Part shown: piece after piece, positions 16,928 through 25,804 of the stretch
Numbering within the stretch: position 1 is the first letter of the stretch
Layout: the number at the start of each line of letters is the position of its first letter
From: an uncultured Rhodopila sp.
GTDB lineage: Bacteria; Pseudomonadota; Alphaproteobacteria; Acetobacterales; Acetobacteraceae
Length of the DNA: 64,000 bases
Direction of reading: 5' to 3'
Assembly (NCBI GenBank): GCA_903932145.1
Contig: CAIZFE010000086.1
Location: 124,001-188,000 of the forward strand
Made by a program: the position numbers and the translations under genes
The notes under the pieces: generated by a model
The model's input: only the letters and a program-made list of their open reading frames with translations
The model's database searches: none
Told to the model about the DNA's origin: nothing

Positions 16928-18922
16928 TCACCGCATCGGCCAGCGCCCGGTGCGCTTGTTCCTGCTCCGCGACCGCATCATCAATGGCTTTGCGCAGTTG
17001 CTCGATCTTGGTTTCATCCGCATCCAACGCTTGGTGAGGCGCGAGCGCAGCGCATCGGTGGCGGCCACTGCGCCGAGGTTTTTGCGAATCCGTTCCTCAT
17101 CCTCCAACACGTCATTCAAAAGTTTCCGCTGCCGGTCGGCCTCGGCCGACTTGCGCGCCTCGTCCATGCGCAGGTCCAGGATGTGGCGTAGAGCAGTCCG
17201 TCCCGCCGCATTTAGTTTGTCCGCCCCAATGATCGCTTGCAGCACAACATCGCTGCCGTTCATTAGCCCCACCGTTTGCCGCATCGGTAGATCGAGCGTT
17301 GCGGTGATCGTCCGCGTCTGCCCGGCCGCTAGCGGGAGTGCGATCCGGAATGCGGTCGCGGTCTGCTCGGCGACGGGCGTCTTGCCGTCATCCACGGTCA
17401 GCGTCTCGTCGGTCCCGATTTTCGGAATTTCCAGCAGCAGATCGCGTAATTCATGCTCCGGAGCGACGGCGGTGATCTGGAACACCTCCCGTTTAAGCTC
17501 GCTGTAGGTCAGGATGCCATCGGCGACGCTGAAAGATGTTATCGTATCCGGCCGAGCCGATTCCTTGGTCTCGATCGTCGTGCGCAGATCGCGGGCGAAC
17601 GACAGCAGGCGCGTCTCGCCAGACGGCAGACCGCCCAGGCGGGCATCCCCCGCGAACCCGACGCCGCTCGCGCTCGCATCATACAGGGTCAAGACCCCGG
17701 CGGGCAGATCGTGTGGATCGTCGTTCTTGACGCGAATAGCGGTCAGCGGATTGGTCTGCCGGAACGGCACCAGGCCAATGCGAGAGGCCGGGACCTCGCG
17801 ATCGATGATCGGAACGTTCGCCGAATGCCCGGCCGCGAGATTGACCGGCTGTACGAGGGTGAAGATCGCTTCCTCCGCCGTTTCCTCTGTCACGGCAGCT
17901 TCGGCGGGGGCAGCCATCGCGGGCGCGGAGTTGGCGACGGCCCGGTTGTCGGTCCCTAACCTTCCATTTAGTCGTAGTGTCGGAGCCGGCGGTGGGGGCG
18001 CCATCTGGCCGAATTCCTGCTTCTCCGTTTGTCGCGCGCGCGTATCTATATCTGGCAGCACATGACCGAGGATTTCGACCGGAACCTCCGGTCGCTGCAC
18101 GAAATAACTGCGATACAGGGACTGCCGGAACGTTACCGGGTTGCCGTATTGCAAGGTAAGATTGATGTCCTTCCAGTCGCTGCCGGATTGATTTTCCAGC
18201 GTCGCCCAGCCCTGTAGGCGTGCAGGCGAGCCGCTATCGGCCGGTAGCACCAGGCGGTACGTTGCCTTCCAGAGTGGCGCACCGGCGACGTAGCCGACGG
18301 CGACATTGCGTTTGCCATGGCCCTTGACGCGAATCGTCAGGTGACGTGAGGTCTGGCTCGACTCGTTACGCAGCGACTGTAATGCGCGTTCGATCCTCGC
18401 TCGCAGGGCGGGATCGGTCACCTGGACCGAGTCGGCGTCTTCCATCACGAACTGGTGCATACCGTCGTCACCGAGCAGGGTGACGCGGGTTCGTTGTGTG
18501 GTCGCCTTGTCGGTGGTCTCGGTCACAGGTTCGGCGCGCAAGATACGTCCGGTGGTTGGCCGTGGGCCTTGAACGGTGACTTCAGTGCCACGGAGCGCGT
18601 TCAGATAGGAAACCGGATCGTTCAGCGCCTCCGGACCGAACGGTGCGTCGCCGAAAGCCTGCACGGTGTTGTCGCGCCCTGGTAACTCGACCGAGGCAAC
18701 CCCGCCGGTGGAATCGAACACAGTCAGCGACATTAGGATGTCGTCCACCTGGCCGATCGGAACATCGAGGCCCAGGGTTGCGTCGCCGTCGGCATCGGCC
18801 GCGTACTCGAAATAGCCCACTCCACCCGAGGAAAGAATGACTCGCTTCAGACTGAGATCGGCGGCCGCGGCCTGCCCCCCCAGCCCGGCAAGCAGCAGCG
18901 CCGCGAACAGAAAACGTGTCAT
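16928..18922 (-). CDS. DUF4139 domain-containing protein, 3' end frameshifted
   Basis: Exported protein of the DUF4139 family, function unknown. ATG 18922 (GGAG upstream) gives a signal peptide MTRFLFAALLLAGLGGQAAA cut before ADLSLKRVILSSGGVGYFEY. The DUF4139 core includes YVAGAPLWKATYRLVLP and WATLENQSGSDWKDINLTL. The second half (IGLVPFRQTNPLTAIRVKND onward) is beta-rich and followed by a helical tail. Near 17030 the frame switches: as read, the last ~37 residues are Arg-rich and un-protein-like. In the neighbouring frame the same DNA reads LDADETKIEQLRKAIDDAV and EQEQAHRALADAV, a normal coiled coil ending at TAG 16911-16913. A one-base deletion (AAGCG for AAGGCG) explains this. Confidence 0.85.
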   Translation of the reverse strand: MTRFLFAALLLAGLGGQAAAADLSLKRVILSSGGVGYFEYAADADGDATLGLDVPIGQVDDILMSLTVFDSTGGVASVELPGRDNTVQAFGDAPFGPEALNDPVSYLNALRGTEVTVQGPRPTTGRILRAEPVTETTDKATTQRTRVTLLGDDGMHQFVMEDADSVQVTDPALRARIERALQSLRNESSQTSRHLTIRVKGHGKRNVAVGYVAGAPLWKATYRLVLPADSGSPARLQGWATLENQSGSDWKDINLTLQYGNPVTFRQSLYRSYFVQRPEVPVEILGHVLPDIDTRARQTEKQEFGQMAPPPPAPTLRLNGRLGTDNRAVANSAPAMAAPAEAAVTEETAEEAIFTLVQPVNLAAGHSANVPIIDREVPASRIGLVPFRQTNPLTAIRVKNDDPHDLPAGVLTLYDASASGVGFAGDARLGGLPSGETRLLSFARDLRTTIETKESARPDTITSFSVADGILTYSELKREVFQITAVAPEHELRDLLLEIPKIGTDETLTVDDGKTPVAEQTATAFRIALPLAAGQTRTITATLDLPMRQTVGLMNGSDVVLQAIIGADKLNAAGRTALRHILDLRMDEARKSAEADRQRKLLNDVLEDEERIRKNLGAVAATDALRSRLTKRWMRMKPRSSNCAKPLMMRSRSRNKRTGRWPMR

Positions 18923-19167
18923 CGGGGAACTCCGGCCAAAGTTGCTAGACAGAAACTTTCTGGCTGGTTGGCCGGCGGCGTGAAAGGTTCCCGGGGGAAT
19001 TTGTCGATTTGCCAGCCGCGAGCGGGTTCTAAGCGTAGGTATCGTGGACCGAACCAAATCAGTATGTCGGCGTTGTGAGCCTGATCGAGCGCGACGCTGA
19101 TCGCACTGGTACATCTTGTTGCCCAACACCGGCTCCCACCCGCCGATATCCCAATCAACCAGGAACA

Positions 19168-19695
19168 CTACCTCGCCCAATGCTTCTGAAGCAACAAAGC
19201 CGTCAGAAACACCGTCGCGCCATCGGTTTTCCGAACCTGGGCCCAATCGCTGAACGCATCTCGCGCCGATTGAACGTGATCCAACACTTCCGTCCGGAGC
19301 CAGGCTTTCGCAAGATCATAGTCTGCCTGATGCCGGGCTTCCTGAAGGTCAACAAACGCATTCAAGACCGTGACAAGACGAGGATCAAGCGGCTTCGTAA
19401 GGAGCGTTTGGGTGGCCTCGGGGATGTTCTTGTTGCCAGTCTGGCCACCACTCCACTTCATAAAGCCGGAGCAGACTTGCCGCATCTGTCCATGATCGAA
19501 TGCCCGGCCGACTACACGCCTGATGCCCGCCGGACTCTTGGGTGACAGAAGCCCTGCCCCCTCCGCGGCCAACAAATGAAACAGAGCGTAATAGGCTGCG
19601 GACACGCCCCGCCGGAGACTTGCCTGCTTGGGTTTTCTTGGCTCTCGGGTTGCCAGGTGGGAAGCCTGCTCAAGCAGATCATGATGAAGAGTCAA
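19168..19695 (-). CDS. HEPN-like domain protein (putative toxin of a two-gene unit)
   Basis: A 175-residue all-helical protein. ASLRRGVSAAYYALFHLLAA resembles the first helix of UPF0332/HEPN proteins, and LNAFVDLQEARHQADYDLAK resembles their conserved R-x-x-ADY helix. HEPN proteins are often RNases or nucleotide-binding partners in TA and defence systems. It starts with TTG 19695, 6 bases after the stop of the small gene 19702-20019, so they form one unit. The classic R-x4-6-H toxin motif is not obvious, so toxicity is an inference from family and context. Confidence 0.6.
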   Translation of the reverse strand: MTLHHDLLEQASHLATREPRKPKQASLRRGVSAAYYALFHLLAAEGAGLLSPKSPAGIRRVVGRAFDHGQMRQVCSGFMKWSGGQTGNKNIPEATQTLLTKPLDPRLVTVLNAFVDLQEARHQADYDLAKAWLRTEVLDHVQSARDAFSDWAQVRKTDGATVFLTALLLQKHWAR

Positions 19696-19701
19696 CTGCG
19701 G

Positions 19702-20019
19702 TCACCCGGTCTCCATCGCAATATAAGGCCACCGCTCGGTACCGGTGCGCCGAACCTCGGATTTCATCGCCTCACCGGCGCGCCGGATTTCGGCGATCCT
19801 CTCTCGGCTCGGACTCAGATCATCCTTCTCAACGATAAACACAATCCATACCGCGGGATCTCCGGCCGAGTCTTCGCCGAAGCGAAACTTTACCGTCCGA
19901 AAGCCGTCCGGTAATGGAAACCGCCGTCGCACAAGATCATGAAACAGGCGAGCGTCCTCTGGCGAGACATTGCCCTCTAAAGCCAGCTCATCAGATCCGG
20001 ATTTTTGGTCGGATTGCAT
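19702..20019 (-). CDS. Small conserved protein paired with the HEPN-like gene
   Basis: A 105-residue acidic protein (MQSDQKSGSDELALEGNVSP...) with RRRFPLPDGFRTVKFRFGED, AVWIVFIVEKDDLSPSRER and a final EVRRTGTERWPYIAMETG. I recognise the general type as a frequent neighbour of HEPN-like genes but know no named function. ATG 20019 is used; a GTG at 20043 is possible. It lies immediately upstream of the HEPN-like gene, in the position of an antitoxin or nucleotidyltransferase partner, but I see no GSxxxxxDxD nucleotidyltransferase motif. Confidence 0.55.
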   Translation of the reverse strand: MQSDQKSGSDELALEGNVSPEDARLFHDLVRRRFPLPDGFRTVKFRFGEDSAGDPAVWIVFIVEKDDLSPSRERIAEIRRAGEAMKSEVRRTGTERWPYIAMETG

Positions 20020-20210
20020 ATCAGAGATATAGCCTCGTCCCACACCGTGAGGAAGCCCATTCGCTCAAACCCGAACCTGGGCCGTTGGATGGGTTCCTCG
20101 CTGCGGGCGCCGCATGATGGAGTTGATCGGAGGCCAATTCCGCAGTGAGGCGAGTTCCGGGACAGCGACGCCCCCTTCGCGGTGCGGTCAGATCTGCGGA
20201 CGGGCTTTCT

Positions 20211-21542
20211 CTACCCGAACACCCGCTCAAAAATCCTATCCACCGACCGCATGTGCAGCGCCGGGTCCATCGCCGCGTCCAGATCCTCCGCCCGAACCAA
20301 CCGAGCCACATCCGGATCGGCTTCCAGGTTCACCCGGAACGACCGCCCCTCCGGCGTGCCCAACCGGGTCCACGTCGCCATCGCGCAGCTTTGCACGATC
20401 CGATATGCGTCCTCGCGCGAAATCCCCGCCTTGGTCAGCGTCAGCAGCACCTCGCCCGAGTGCACCACGCCGCCCAGGCTCTCCAAATTCGCCAGCATCC
20501 GCTCGGGATAGATCAGCAGCTTATCCATCATCCCCGCCAGCCGCATCAGCGCGAAGTCCAGCGTCACCGTCGCATCCGGGGCGATACCGCGCTCCACGGA
20601 ACTGTGGCTGATGTCCCGCTCGTGCCACAGCGTCACGTTTTCCAGCGCCGGCACCACGGCCGCCCGCACCAGCCGAGCCAAACCGCACAGGTTCTCGCTC
20701 AGCACCGGGTTCCGCTTGTGGGGCATCGCGGAGGAGCCCTTCTGGCCGGGGTGGAAGAACTCTTCCGCCTCCCGCACCTCGGACCGTTGCAGGTGCCGCA
20801 CTTCGGTGGCCAGCCGTTCGATCCCGCTGGCGATGACAGCCAGCGTGCAGAAGAACGCGGCGTGACGGTCGCGCGGGATGACCTGGGTGGAGACCGGCTC
20901 CGCGCTCAGCCCCAACTTCTCAGCGACGTATTCTTCGACCGAGGGGTCCAGATGCGCGAACGTGCCGACCGCGCCGCTGATGCAGCAGACCGCGACTTCC
21001 GCCCGCGCCGCGACCAGGCGTTCGCGGTTACGGGCGAACTCCGCGTAATGCCCGGCCAGCTTCAGCCCGAACGTCGTCGGTTCGGCGTGGATGCCGTGGC
21101 TGCGGCCGATGGTCACGGTGTATTTGTGCTCGATCGCGCGGGTCTTCAGCGCCGCCATGACGGCGTCGATGTCGGCCAGCAGCAGGTCGGCGGCCTGGGT
21201 CAGTTGCACCGACAGCGTGGTGTCCAGCACATCCGACGACGTCATCCCCTGATGAACGAAGCGGGAGTCGGGGCCGACCGCCTCGGCCAGCCAGGTCAGG
21301 AAGGCGATCACATCGTGACGGGTTGTGCGTTCGATCTCGTCGATGCGCTCCACATCCGCGGCGTTCATGGCGGCCAGCTTGGGGGCGCCTTTCTCGCGAA
21401 TCGTGCGCGCGGCTTCCTCGGGAATGGCGCCGATGCGGGCCATGCCTTCGGCGGCGAGGGCTTCGACCTCGAACCAAATGCGGTAGCGGTTCTCGGGCGC
21501 CCAGATGGCGGCCATTTCGGGTCGTGAGTAACGAGGGATCAT
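20211..21542 (-). CDS. purB: Adenylosuccinate lyase (PurB)
   Basis: Fumarase/aspartase-superfamily enzyme acting twice in purine synthesis: it cleaves SAICAR to AICAR and adenylosuccinate to AMP. The 443-residue protein starts MIPRYSRPEMAAIWAPENRY, has FVHQGMTSSDVLDTTLSVQL and TIGRSHGIHAEPTTFGLKLA (catalytic His regions), and carries the superfamily signature GSSAMPHKRNP with the flexible catalytic-Ser loop before it. It is monocistronic and divergent from the TerC-like gene. Confidence 0.97.
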   Translation of the reverse strand: MIPRYSRPEMAAIWAPENRYRIWFEVEALAAEGMARIGAIPEEAARTIREKGAPKLAAMNAADVERIDEIERTTRHDVIAFLTWLAEAVGPDSRFVHQGMTSSDVLDTTLSVQLTQAADLLLADIDAVMAALKTRAIEHKYTVTIGRSHGIHAEPTTFGLKLAGHYAEFARNRERLVAARAEVAVCCISGAVGTFAHLDPSVEEYVAEKLGLSAEPVSTQVIPRDRHAAFFCTLAVIASGIERLATEVRHLQRSEVREAEEFFHPGQKGSSAMPHKRNPVLSENLCGLARLVRAAVVPALENVTLWHERDISHSSVERGIAPDATVTLDFALMRLAGMMDKLLIYPERMLANLESLGGVVHSGEVLLTLTKAGISREDAYRIVQSCAMATWTRLGTPEGRSFRVNLEADPDVARLVRAEDLDAAMDPALHMRSVDRIFERVFG

Positions 21543-21603
21543 CGCTGTCTTGTCCGATGGCAGGGAAAGGGCCAGCTAGACCCGTGTAAGGCGGATGACA
21601 AGC

Positions 21604-22188
21604 ATGGATTGGACGCAGGACCTGGTGACGTTGGCCCAGGTGGTAATGATCGACGTGGCCTTGGCGGGCGACAACGCCGTCGTGGTCGGCATGGCGGTGT
21701 CCGGGTTGCCGGCTCGGCAGAAGCGCCCGGCGATCCTGCTGGGCATCGGCGGGGCGACGGTGATCCGCATCGCTATGGGTGCGGTGGCGCTGCAATTACT
21801 GGCCATCATCGGGCTGTTGCTGGCCGGCGGCATTCTGTTGCTGTGGGTCTGCTGGAAGATGTTTCGCGAATTGCGCCGGCCTCACCACGCCGTATCCGCG
21901 GGGGCAGGGACCAAGACCCTGCGCCAGGCGATGCTGCAGATCGTCCTGGCCGACGTCTCCATGAGTCTGGACAACGTGCTGGCCGTCGCCGGCGCCGCGC
22001 ATGACCAGTTTTGGGTGTTAACCGCCGGCTTGATACTGTCCGTCGGGTTGATGGGTCTGGCCGCCGGCCTGATCGCCCGGCTGCTGGAGCGGCACCGCTG
22101 GATCGCCTGGATCGGCCTGCTGATCGTGCTGTATGTCTCTCTTAATATGATCTGGCATGGCTGGCACGAGGTCGCCGGCGTGATCTGA
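21604..22188 (+). CDS. TerC family (YjbE-type) integral membrane protein
   Basis: A 194-residue membrane protein of the TerC family; members are linked to metal-ion export (for example manganese) or tellurite resistance. It has the two internally similar halves expected: VVMIDVALAGDNAVVVGMAV and QIVLADVSMSLDNVLAVAGA, each with the intramembrane acidic/Asn motif (AGDNA, SLDNVL). About six to seven hydrophobic segments are visible. ATG 21604 is preferred by spacing from AAGG; ATG 21595 is only 3 bases after it. The transported ion cannot be determined here. Confidence 0.88.
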   Translation: MDWTQDLVTLAQVVMIDVALAGDNAVVVGMAVSGLPARQKRPAILLGIGGATVIRIAMGAVALQLLAIIGLLLAGGILLLWVCWKMFRELRRPHHAVSAGAGTKTLRQAMLQIVLADVSMSLDNVLAVAGAAHDQFWVLTAGLILSVGLMGLAAGLIARLLERHRWIAWIGLLIVLYVSLNMIWHGWHEVAGVI

Positions 22189-22306
22189 CACCGGCCAGTG
22201 CGCTGCAATGCGAATAGAACCGAGGCGTGCTATCGCTGCCGGGTCCAGCGGTGTCTCGGGCAGGTCCGGACGCGATGCGGGAGGCAAACCGATTTTGGTC
22301 GCGCGT

Positions 22307-22951
22307 TCAAGCCAGTAGCCCGGGAACAGCCTTGACAAGAATACGTTTGAACTCTGCCCACAATGGAAGCACATCATCATTCGGCGCGAGATGCCGGGCC
22401 AAAGCCCCATGCCCCAGATTCGGATCAAGGTCGAACTTGATGTGCTGAACCAGGAAATGCTCAAACGCCTTCAACGTGGCACCATGCCACTGCGTTGATG
22501 TCAATATTGCATTAAACACTCTTTCGAGGCCGCGATCCTCGTAACTGGCGATACTCCGCGCTCGGATCGCGAGGTCCATCTGACGGATGTTGGCTAAATA
22601 GACTCGGCCAATTTCGTCCACCGCCGGTCTCCGGCTGCTGTCGATCGGCAATAATTCCAGTGATCGCCGAATGAATTCGTCGTGATCAAGCCGTTCTTCG
22701 GCATGCGCCACGCCCGGCCATGGAGACAGATTCGCTGTGTCGCATTCACCCGCTTCGAGTTCGATCAGCTTTTCATCGTCGGGATGGAGGTCGCGCGCGA
22801 TTTGAAGGTTTTCGCGGAATTGAATGGAGAAGTAGTAGTATATCGTCGCTACGTCGGTGAGTTCCTCTGACGTCAGATCCCTCCAGTTCAGCTCGCATAT
22901 CGAATCAACGACCTGCTCGTATTGGAATGTTTCACCGAGTTTCAAAGTCAT
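22307..22951 (-). CDS. Haem-oxygenase-like fold protein (candidate), unknown function
   Basis: A 214-residue, largely helical cytosolic protein. ECDTANLSPWPG, LDHDEFIRRSLELLP and especially FLVQHIKFDLDPNLGHGALA recall haem-oxygenase-like (TENA/DUF3050-type) proteins, where His/Glu/Asp residues on helices can bind a diiron centre. SIASYEDRGLERVFNAIL is another helical block. Such proteins include N-oxygenases and desaturases in natural-product pathways. It lies divergently upstream of the metY-metA-decarboxylase-ACP genes, suggesting membership of that cluster. The family assignment is by eye and moderate. Confidence 0.5.
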   Translation of the reverse strand: MTLKLGETFQYEQVVDSICELNWRDLTSEELTDVATIYYYFSIQFRENLQIARDLHPDDEKLIELEAGECDTANLSPWPGVAHAEERLDHDEFIRRSLELLPIDSSRRPAVDEIGRVYLANIRQMDLAIRARSIASYEDRGLERVFNAILTSTQWHGATLKAFEHFLVQHIKFDLDPNLGHGALARHLAPNDDVLPLWAEFKRILVKAVPGLLA

Positions 22952-23409
22952 CCCCTTTTTCCAGATCGGGCCGGAGTTCGGATGTAGTCCGAAGGTCTCA
23001 ACCTAAGATCGACGGCGGTCTGTTGGCAAACTGAATCCGTTCACGATTGCTTTTCCGAATTGAGCGCGCAGGCAAATTTTATTGTGCGTGCATCCATCGT
23101 CTTCACAAGAAACGGAGCAAGCCGCCCGGTCCCCCTTGGATTACAGCGTTCAAGCGCACTCTCCGATGGCACGCGGCTGCTGATGACATCGCCCAAAGGT
23201 GACTGCCGTACGGTCGCGTGGTTTTGTGTTGCGGCGCTGCTTCTCGAACGCGTTAAATCCGATGGCGTTACGGGCTGACCATCGTCAACAAGGCGGTCAC
23301 AATCAGGCATGGCAACGGGCTGACGCGGCAGCAGGCGCCTTGATGACCATGGGGTTTTCTCGGCTGCACGCACGAAATGCCGGATCGATAATTGCATAGG
23401 ATGCTGTAG
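22952..23409. other. Intergenic region upstream of the metY-type gene
   Basis: 458 bases between divergent genes. I see no convincing ORF, tRNA or SAM-II riboswitch core. A short frame (23199-23399) has a C-terminal piece resembling small mobile-element-associated ORFs of alphaproteobacteria, but too weakly to call. Confidence 0.4.
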
Positions 23410-24738
23410 ATGCGTAGCGAAACGATTGCAATTCACGGCGGCTACGATGTCGATCCCACGACGCGTGCAGTGGCCGTGCCGATCTACCAAACGGTTGCGT
23501 ATGCGTTCGACAGTGCCGAACACGGCGCCGCGCTCTTCAACCTGGAGCAAGAGGGCCACCGATACAGCCGCATCAGCAATCCGACCACAGCCGTACTTGA
23601 AAAGCGGGTGGCTGCGCTTGAGGGCGGCATCGACGCGCTCTGTGTCAGTTCCGGACAAGCCGCACTGAACTATTCGGTGCTCGGGTTAACTGAAAACGGC
23701 TCGAATATCGTATCTGTTCCGAAACTATATGGCACGAATCATACGCTCTTTGCCCATGTTTTGCCAAAGCTTGGAATCGACGTGCGGTTCGCGGCCAGCG
23801 ATCGGCCGTCGGCCATCGAGCGAATGATCGATGATCGCACCCAAGCCGTGTTCTGCGAAAGCGTCGGCAATCCGGCAGGTAACATATGCGATATCGAGGC
23901 GCTTGCCGCTGTCGCGCACAAGCACGGGGTACCCTTGCTGGTTGACAACACCGTCGCCACGCCAATGTTGCTGCGCCCGATCGATTACGGGGCGGATATC
24001 GTCGTGCATTCCCTCACGAAATTCCTCGGCGGCCACGGAACCACCATGGGTGGGATCATCGTTGACAGTGGTAATTTTCCCTGGGAACGGCATGCCACAC
24101 GCTTTCCAATGTTTAGCGAACCCGATGCTTCGTACCATAACATGGTCTACAATCATCATTTCGGTCGCGCCGCTTACATCGCCCGCTGCCGTAGCGTCTT
24201 TCAACGCACCATGGGTGCTGTGTTGTCCCCGCTCAGTGCGTTCCTACTACTCCAGGGGATCGAGACGGTCGGCGTGCGCATCGACCGGCATGTTGACAAC
24301 GCCAGGCGCGTGGCTGAATTCCTGCGCGACGACCAGCGGGTAGATTGGGTCAACTACGCCGGGTTCGCTGACAATCCATACCACACGCTGGCGCAAAAAT
24401 ATCTCGGTGGCCGCGCCTGTTCGATCATGACGTTCGGGATACGCGGCGGATTCGATGGTGGAACGGCGTTTTACAACGCGCTCGGTTTGATCAAACGGTT
24501 GGTGAACCTCGGCGATGCGAAATCGCTGGCCTGTCATCCGGCTTCCACGACGCACCGGCAGATGTCGCTCGAAGAGCAGCGCAACGCCGGGGTGACACCG
24601 GAAACGATCCGCCTCAGCATTGGAATCGAGCACATCGATGACATCGTTTCTGATCTGGATCAAGCGCTTGATGCGGCCCTGAGCCAGGTCACGTCGGGTC
24701 CGACTGATCGGGATCGCCATCCGGCCAAGGAAAGTTAA
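23410..24738 (+). CDS. O-acylhomoserine aminocarboxypropyltransferase-like PLP enzyme (MetY type)
   Basis: Cys/Met-metabolism PLP enzyme of 442 residues. MetY replaces the acyl group of O-acetyl- or O-succinyl-homoserine with sulfide, giving homocysteine; relatives use other nucleophiles. It shows PIYQTVAYAF, YSRISNPTTAVLEKRVAALE, the PLP-binding region GGIDALCVSSGQAAL, VDNTVATPMLLRPIDYGADI and the Schiff-base Lys204 in VVHSLTKFLGGHGTTMGG. The final HPASTTHRQMSLEEQRNAGV is the standard substrate loop. A MetA-type gene follows after 4 bases, so the pair would make and use O-acylhomoserine. In this context it may serve a specialised pathway rather than methionine synthesis. Confidence 0.92.
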   Translation: MRSETIAIHGGYDVDPTTRAVAVPIYQTVAYAFDSAEHGAALFNLEQEGHRYSRISNPTTAVLEKRVAALEGGIDALCVSSGQAALNYSVLGLTENGSNIVSVPKLYGTNHTLFAHVLPKLGIDVRFAASDRPSAIERMIDDRTQAVFCESVGNPAGNICDIEALAAVAHKHGVPLLVDNTVATPMLLRPIDYGADIVVHSLTKFLGGHGTTMGGIIVDSGNFPWERHATRFPMFSEPDASYHNMVYNHHFGRAAYIARCRSVFQRTMGAVLSPLSAFLLLQGIETVGVRIDRHVDNARRVAEFLRDDQRVDWVNYAGFADNPYHTLAQKYLGGRACSIMTFGIRGGFDGGTAFYNALGLIKRLVNLGDAKSLACHPASTTHRQMSLEEQRNAGVTPETIRLSIGIEHIDDIVSDLDQALDAALSQVTSGPTDRDRHPAKES

Positions 24739-24742
24739 GGCA

Positions 24743-25804
24743 ATGGGGAAAGCCATCGGTTCGGAGCAAGCGAATCGCGTTGAACCGGACGCGGAGGACG
24801 CTATTGTCATTGGCTTTGTGAACAATATGCCGGATGCCGCGTTGCGCACGACAGAGCGGCAATTCCGGGATTTGCTTTTGGCGGGGCCGTTCGGCAATCG
24901 CGTTTCCATCCGATGGTTCTGCTTACCTGACGTTCCGCGGGCGGATATTATTCAACCGTATCTTCACCAGCACTATGAGACGATCGACAATCTTTGGACG
25001 AGCGATCTCGATGGTCTTATCGTAACCGGGGCGGAGCCACGCGCGCCGGGCCTGAAGCAAGAGCCCTATTGGAACACACTTGCCCGATTAATCGATTGGG
25101 CCGAAGACCACACCGTTTCGACGGTGTGGTCCTGTCTGGCGGCACACGCTGCTGTGCTTCATCTGGACGGCATCGACCGCAGCCCGCTGGATGAAAAGCT
25201 CTCCGGGGTGTTCGACTGTCAGAAGGTGGCTGACCACCCTTTGGTGTCGGGCATGCCGGCGACGTGGCGCATTCCCCATTCGCGATACAACGGATTGCCT
25301 GCCAAAGCCCTTGAGGCAATGGGCTATCAGATAATCTCCACATCTAAAGATGCTGGCGCGGACCTTTTCGTCAAGCAGCGATCCAGCCTGTTCATCTTCG
25401 CCCAGGGACACCCGGAATACGACCCTGACGCGTTATTCCGCGAATACCGCCGCGACATCACGCGGTTCCTTTCCGGTGAAAGGAATGATTTTCCTGAAGC
25501 GCCAAGGTTCTACTTCGATCACAAGACGGCTGCCGCATTGGAAGCGTTTCGGTTGCGTGCGCTTGAACGACGCAATACGGATATTCTTGTGGAACTTCCA
25601 GTCGGGATCGCGGAGGTCATGCTGACGCATCCCTGGCGGGAACCGGCGAGAGGCATCTACGCGAACTGGGTTGCCTATCTGGCAGCGCAAAAATCTCAAT
25701 ATGCGGGCGGCGCGAGGCATCACCATCTGTCCGCCGACCAGATGAGCAGATCGCTCGCCAGCGATCTTCGGCATGCTCACCACGATTTCACACGCGGCCT
25801 GTAA
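24743..25804 (+). CDS. Homoserine O-acyltransferase-like protein (MetA family), divergent
   Basis: MetA-family protein of 353 residues, which would acylate homoserine from an acyl-CoA. The glutamine-amidotransferase-like core is intact: nucleophile Cys131 in TVWSCLAAHAAV, and the His223-Glu225 pair in FAQGHPEYDPDA. EKLSGVF, PHSRYNGLPA and the C-terminal IYANWVAYLA also match. It differs at a key site: the residue aligned with E. coli Gly111 (Glu in acetyl-specific enzymes) is Arg100 (GLIVTGAEPR), so the acyl donor cannot be assigned. It has an N-terminal extension poor in conservation. It is 4 bases after the MetY-type gene and overlaps the decarboxylase by 32 bases. Confidence 0.87.
   Translation: MGKAIGSEQANRVEPDAEDAIVIGFVNNMPDAALRTTERQFRDLLLAGPFGNRVSIRWFCLPDVPRADIIQPYLHQHYETIDNLWTSDLDGLIVTGAEPRAPGLKQEPYWNTLARLIDWAEDHTVSTVWSCLAAHAAVLHLDGIDRSPLDEKLSGVFDCQKVADHPLVSGMPATWRIPHSRYNGLPAKALEAMGYQIISTSKDAGADLFVKQRSSLFIFAQGHPEYDPDALFREYRRDITRFLSGERNDFPEAPRFYFDHKTAAALEAFRLRALERRNTDILVELPVGIAEVMLTHPWREPARGIYANWVAYLAAQKSQYAGGARHHHLSADQMSRSLASDLRHAHHDFTRGL

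Noticed and set aside
23199-23409. Possible SAM-II riboswitch or mobile-element-associated small ORF upstream of the MetY-type gene
   Set aside because: The conserved SAM-II core (pseudoknot strands and the terminal GCTAAA-type element) was not found, and the ORF similarity is too weak to support.
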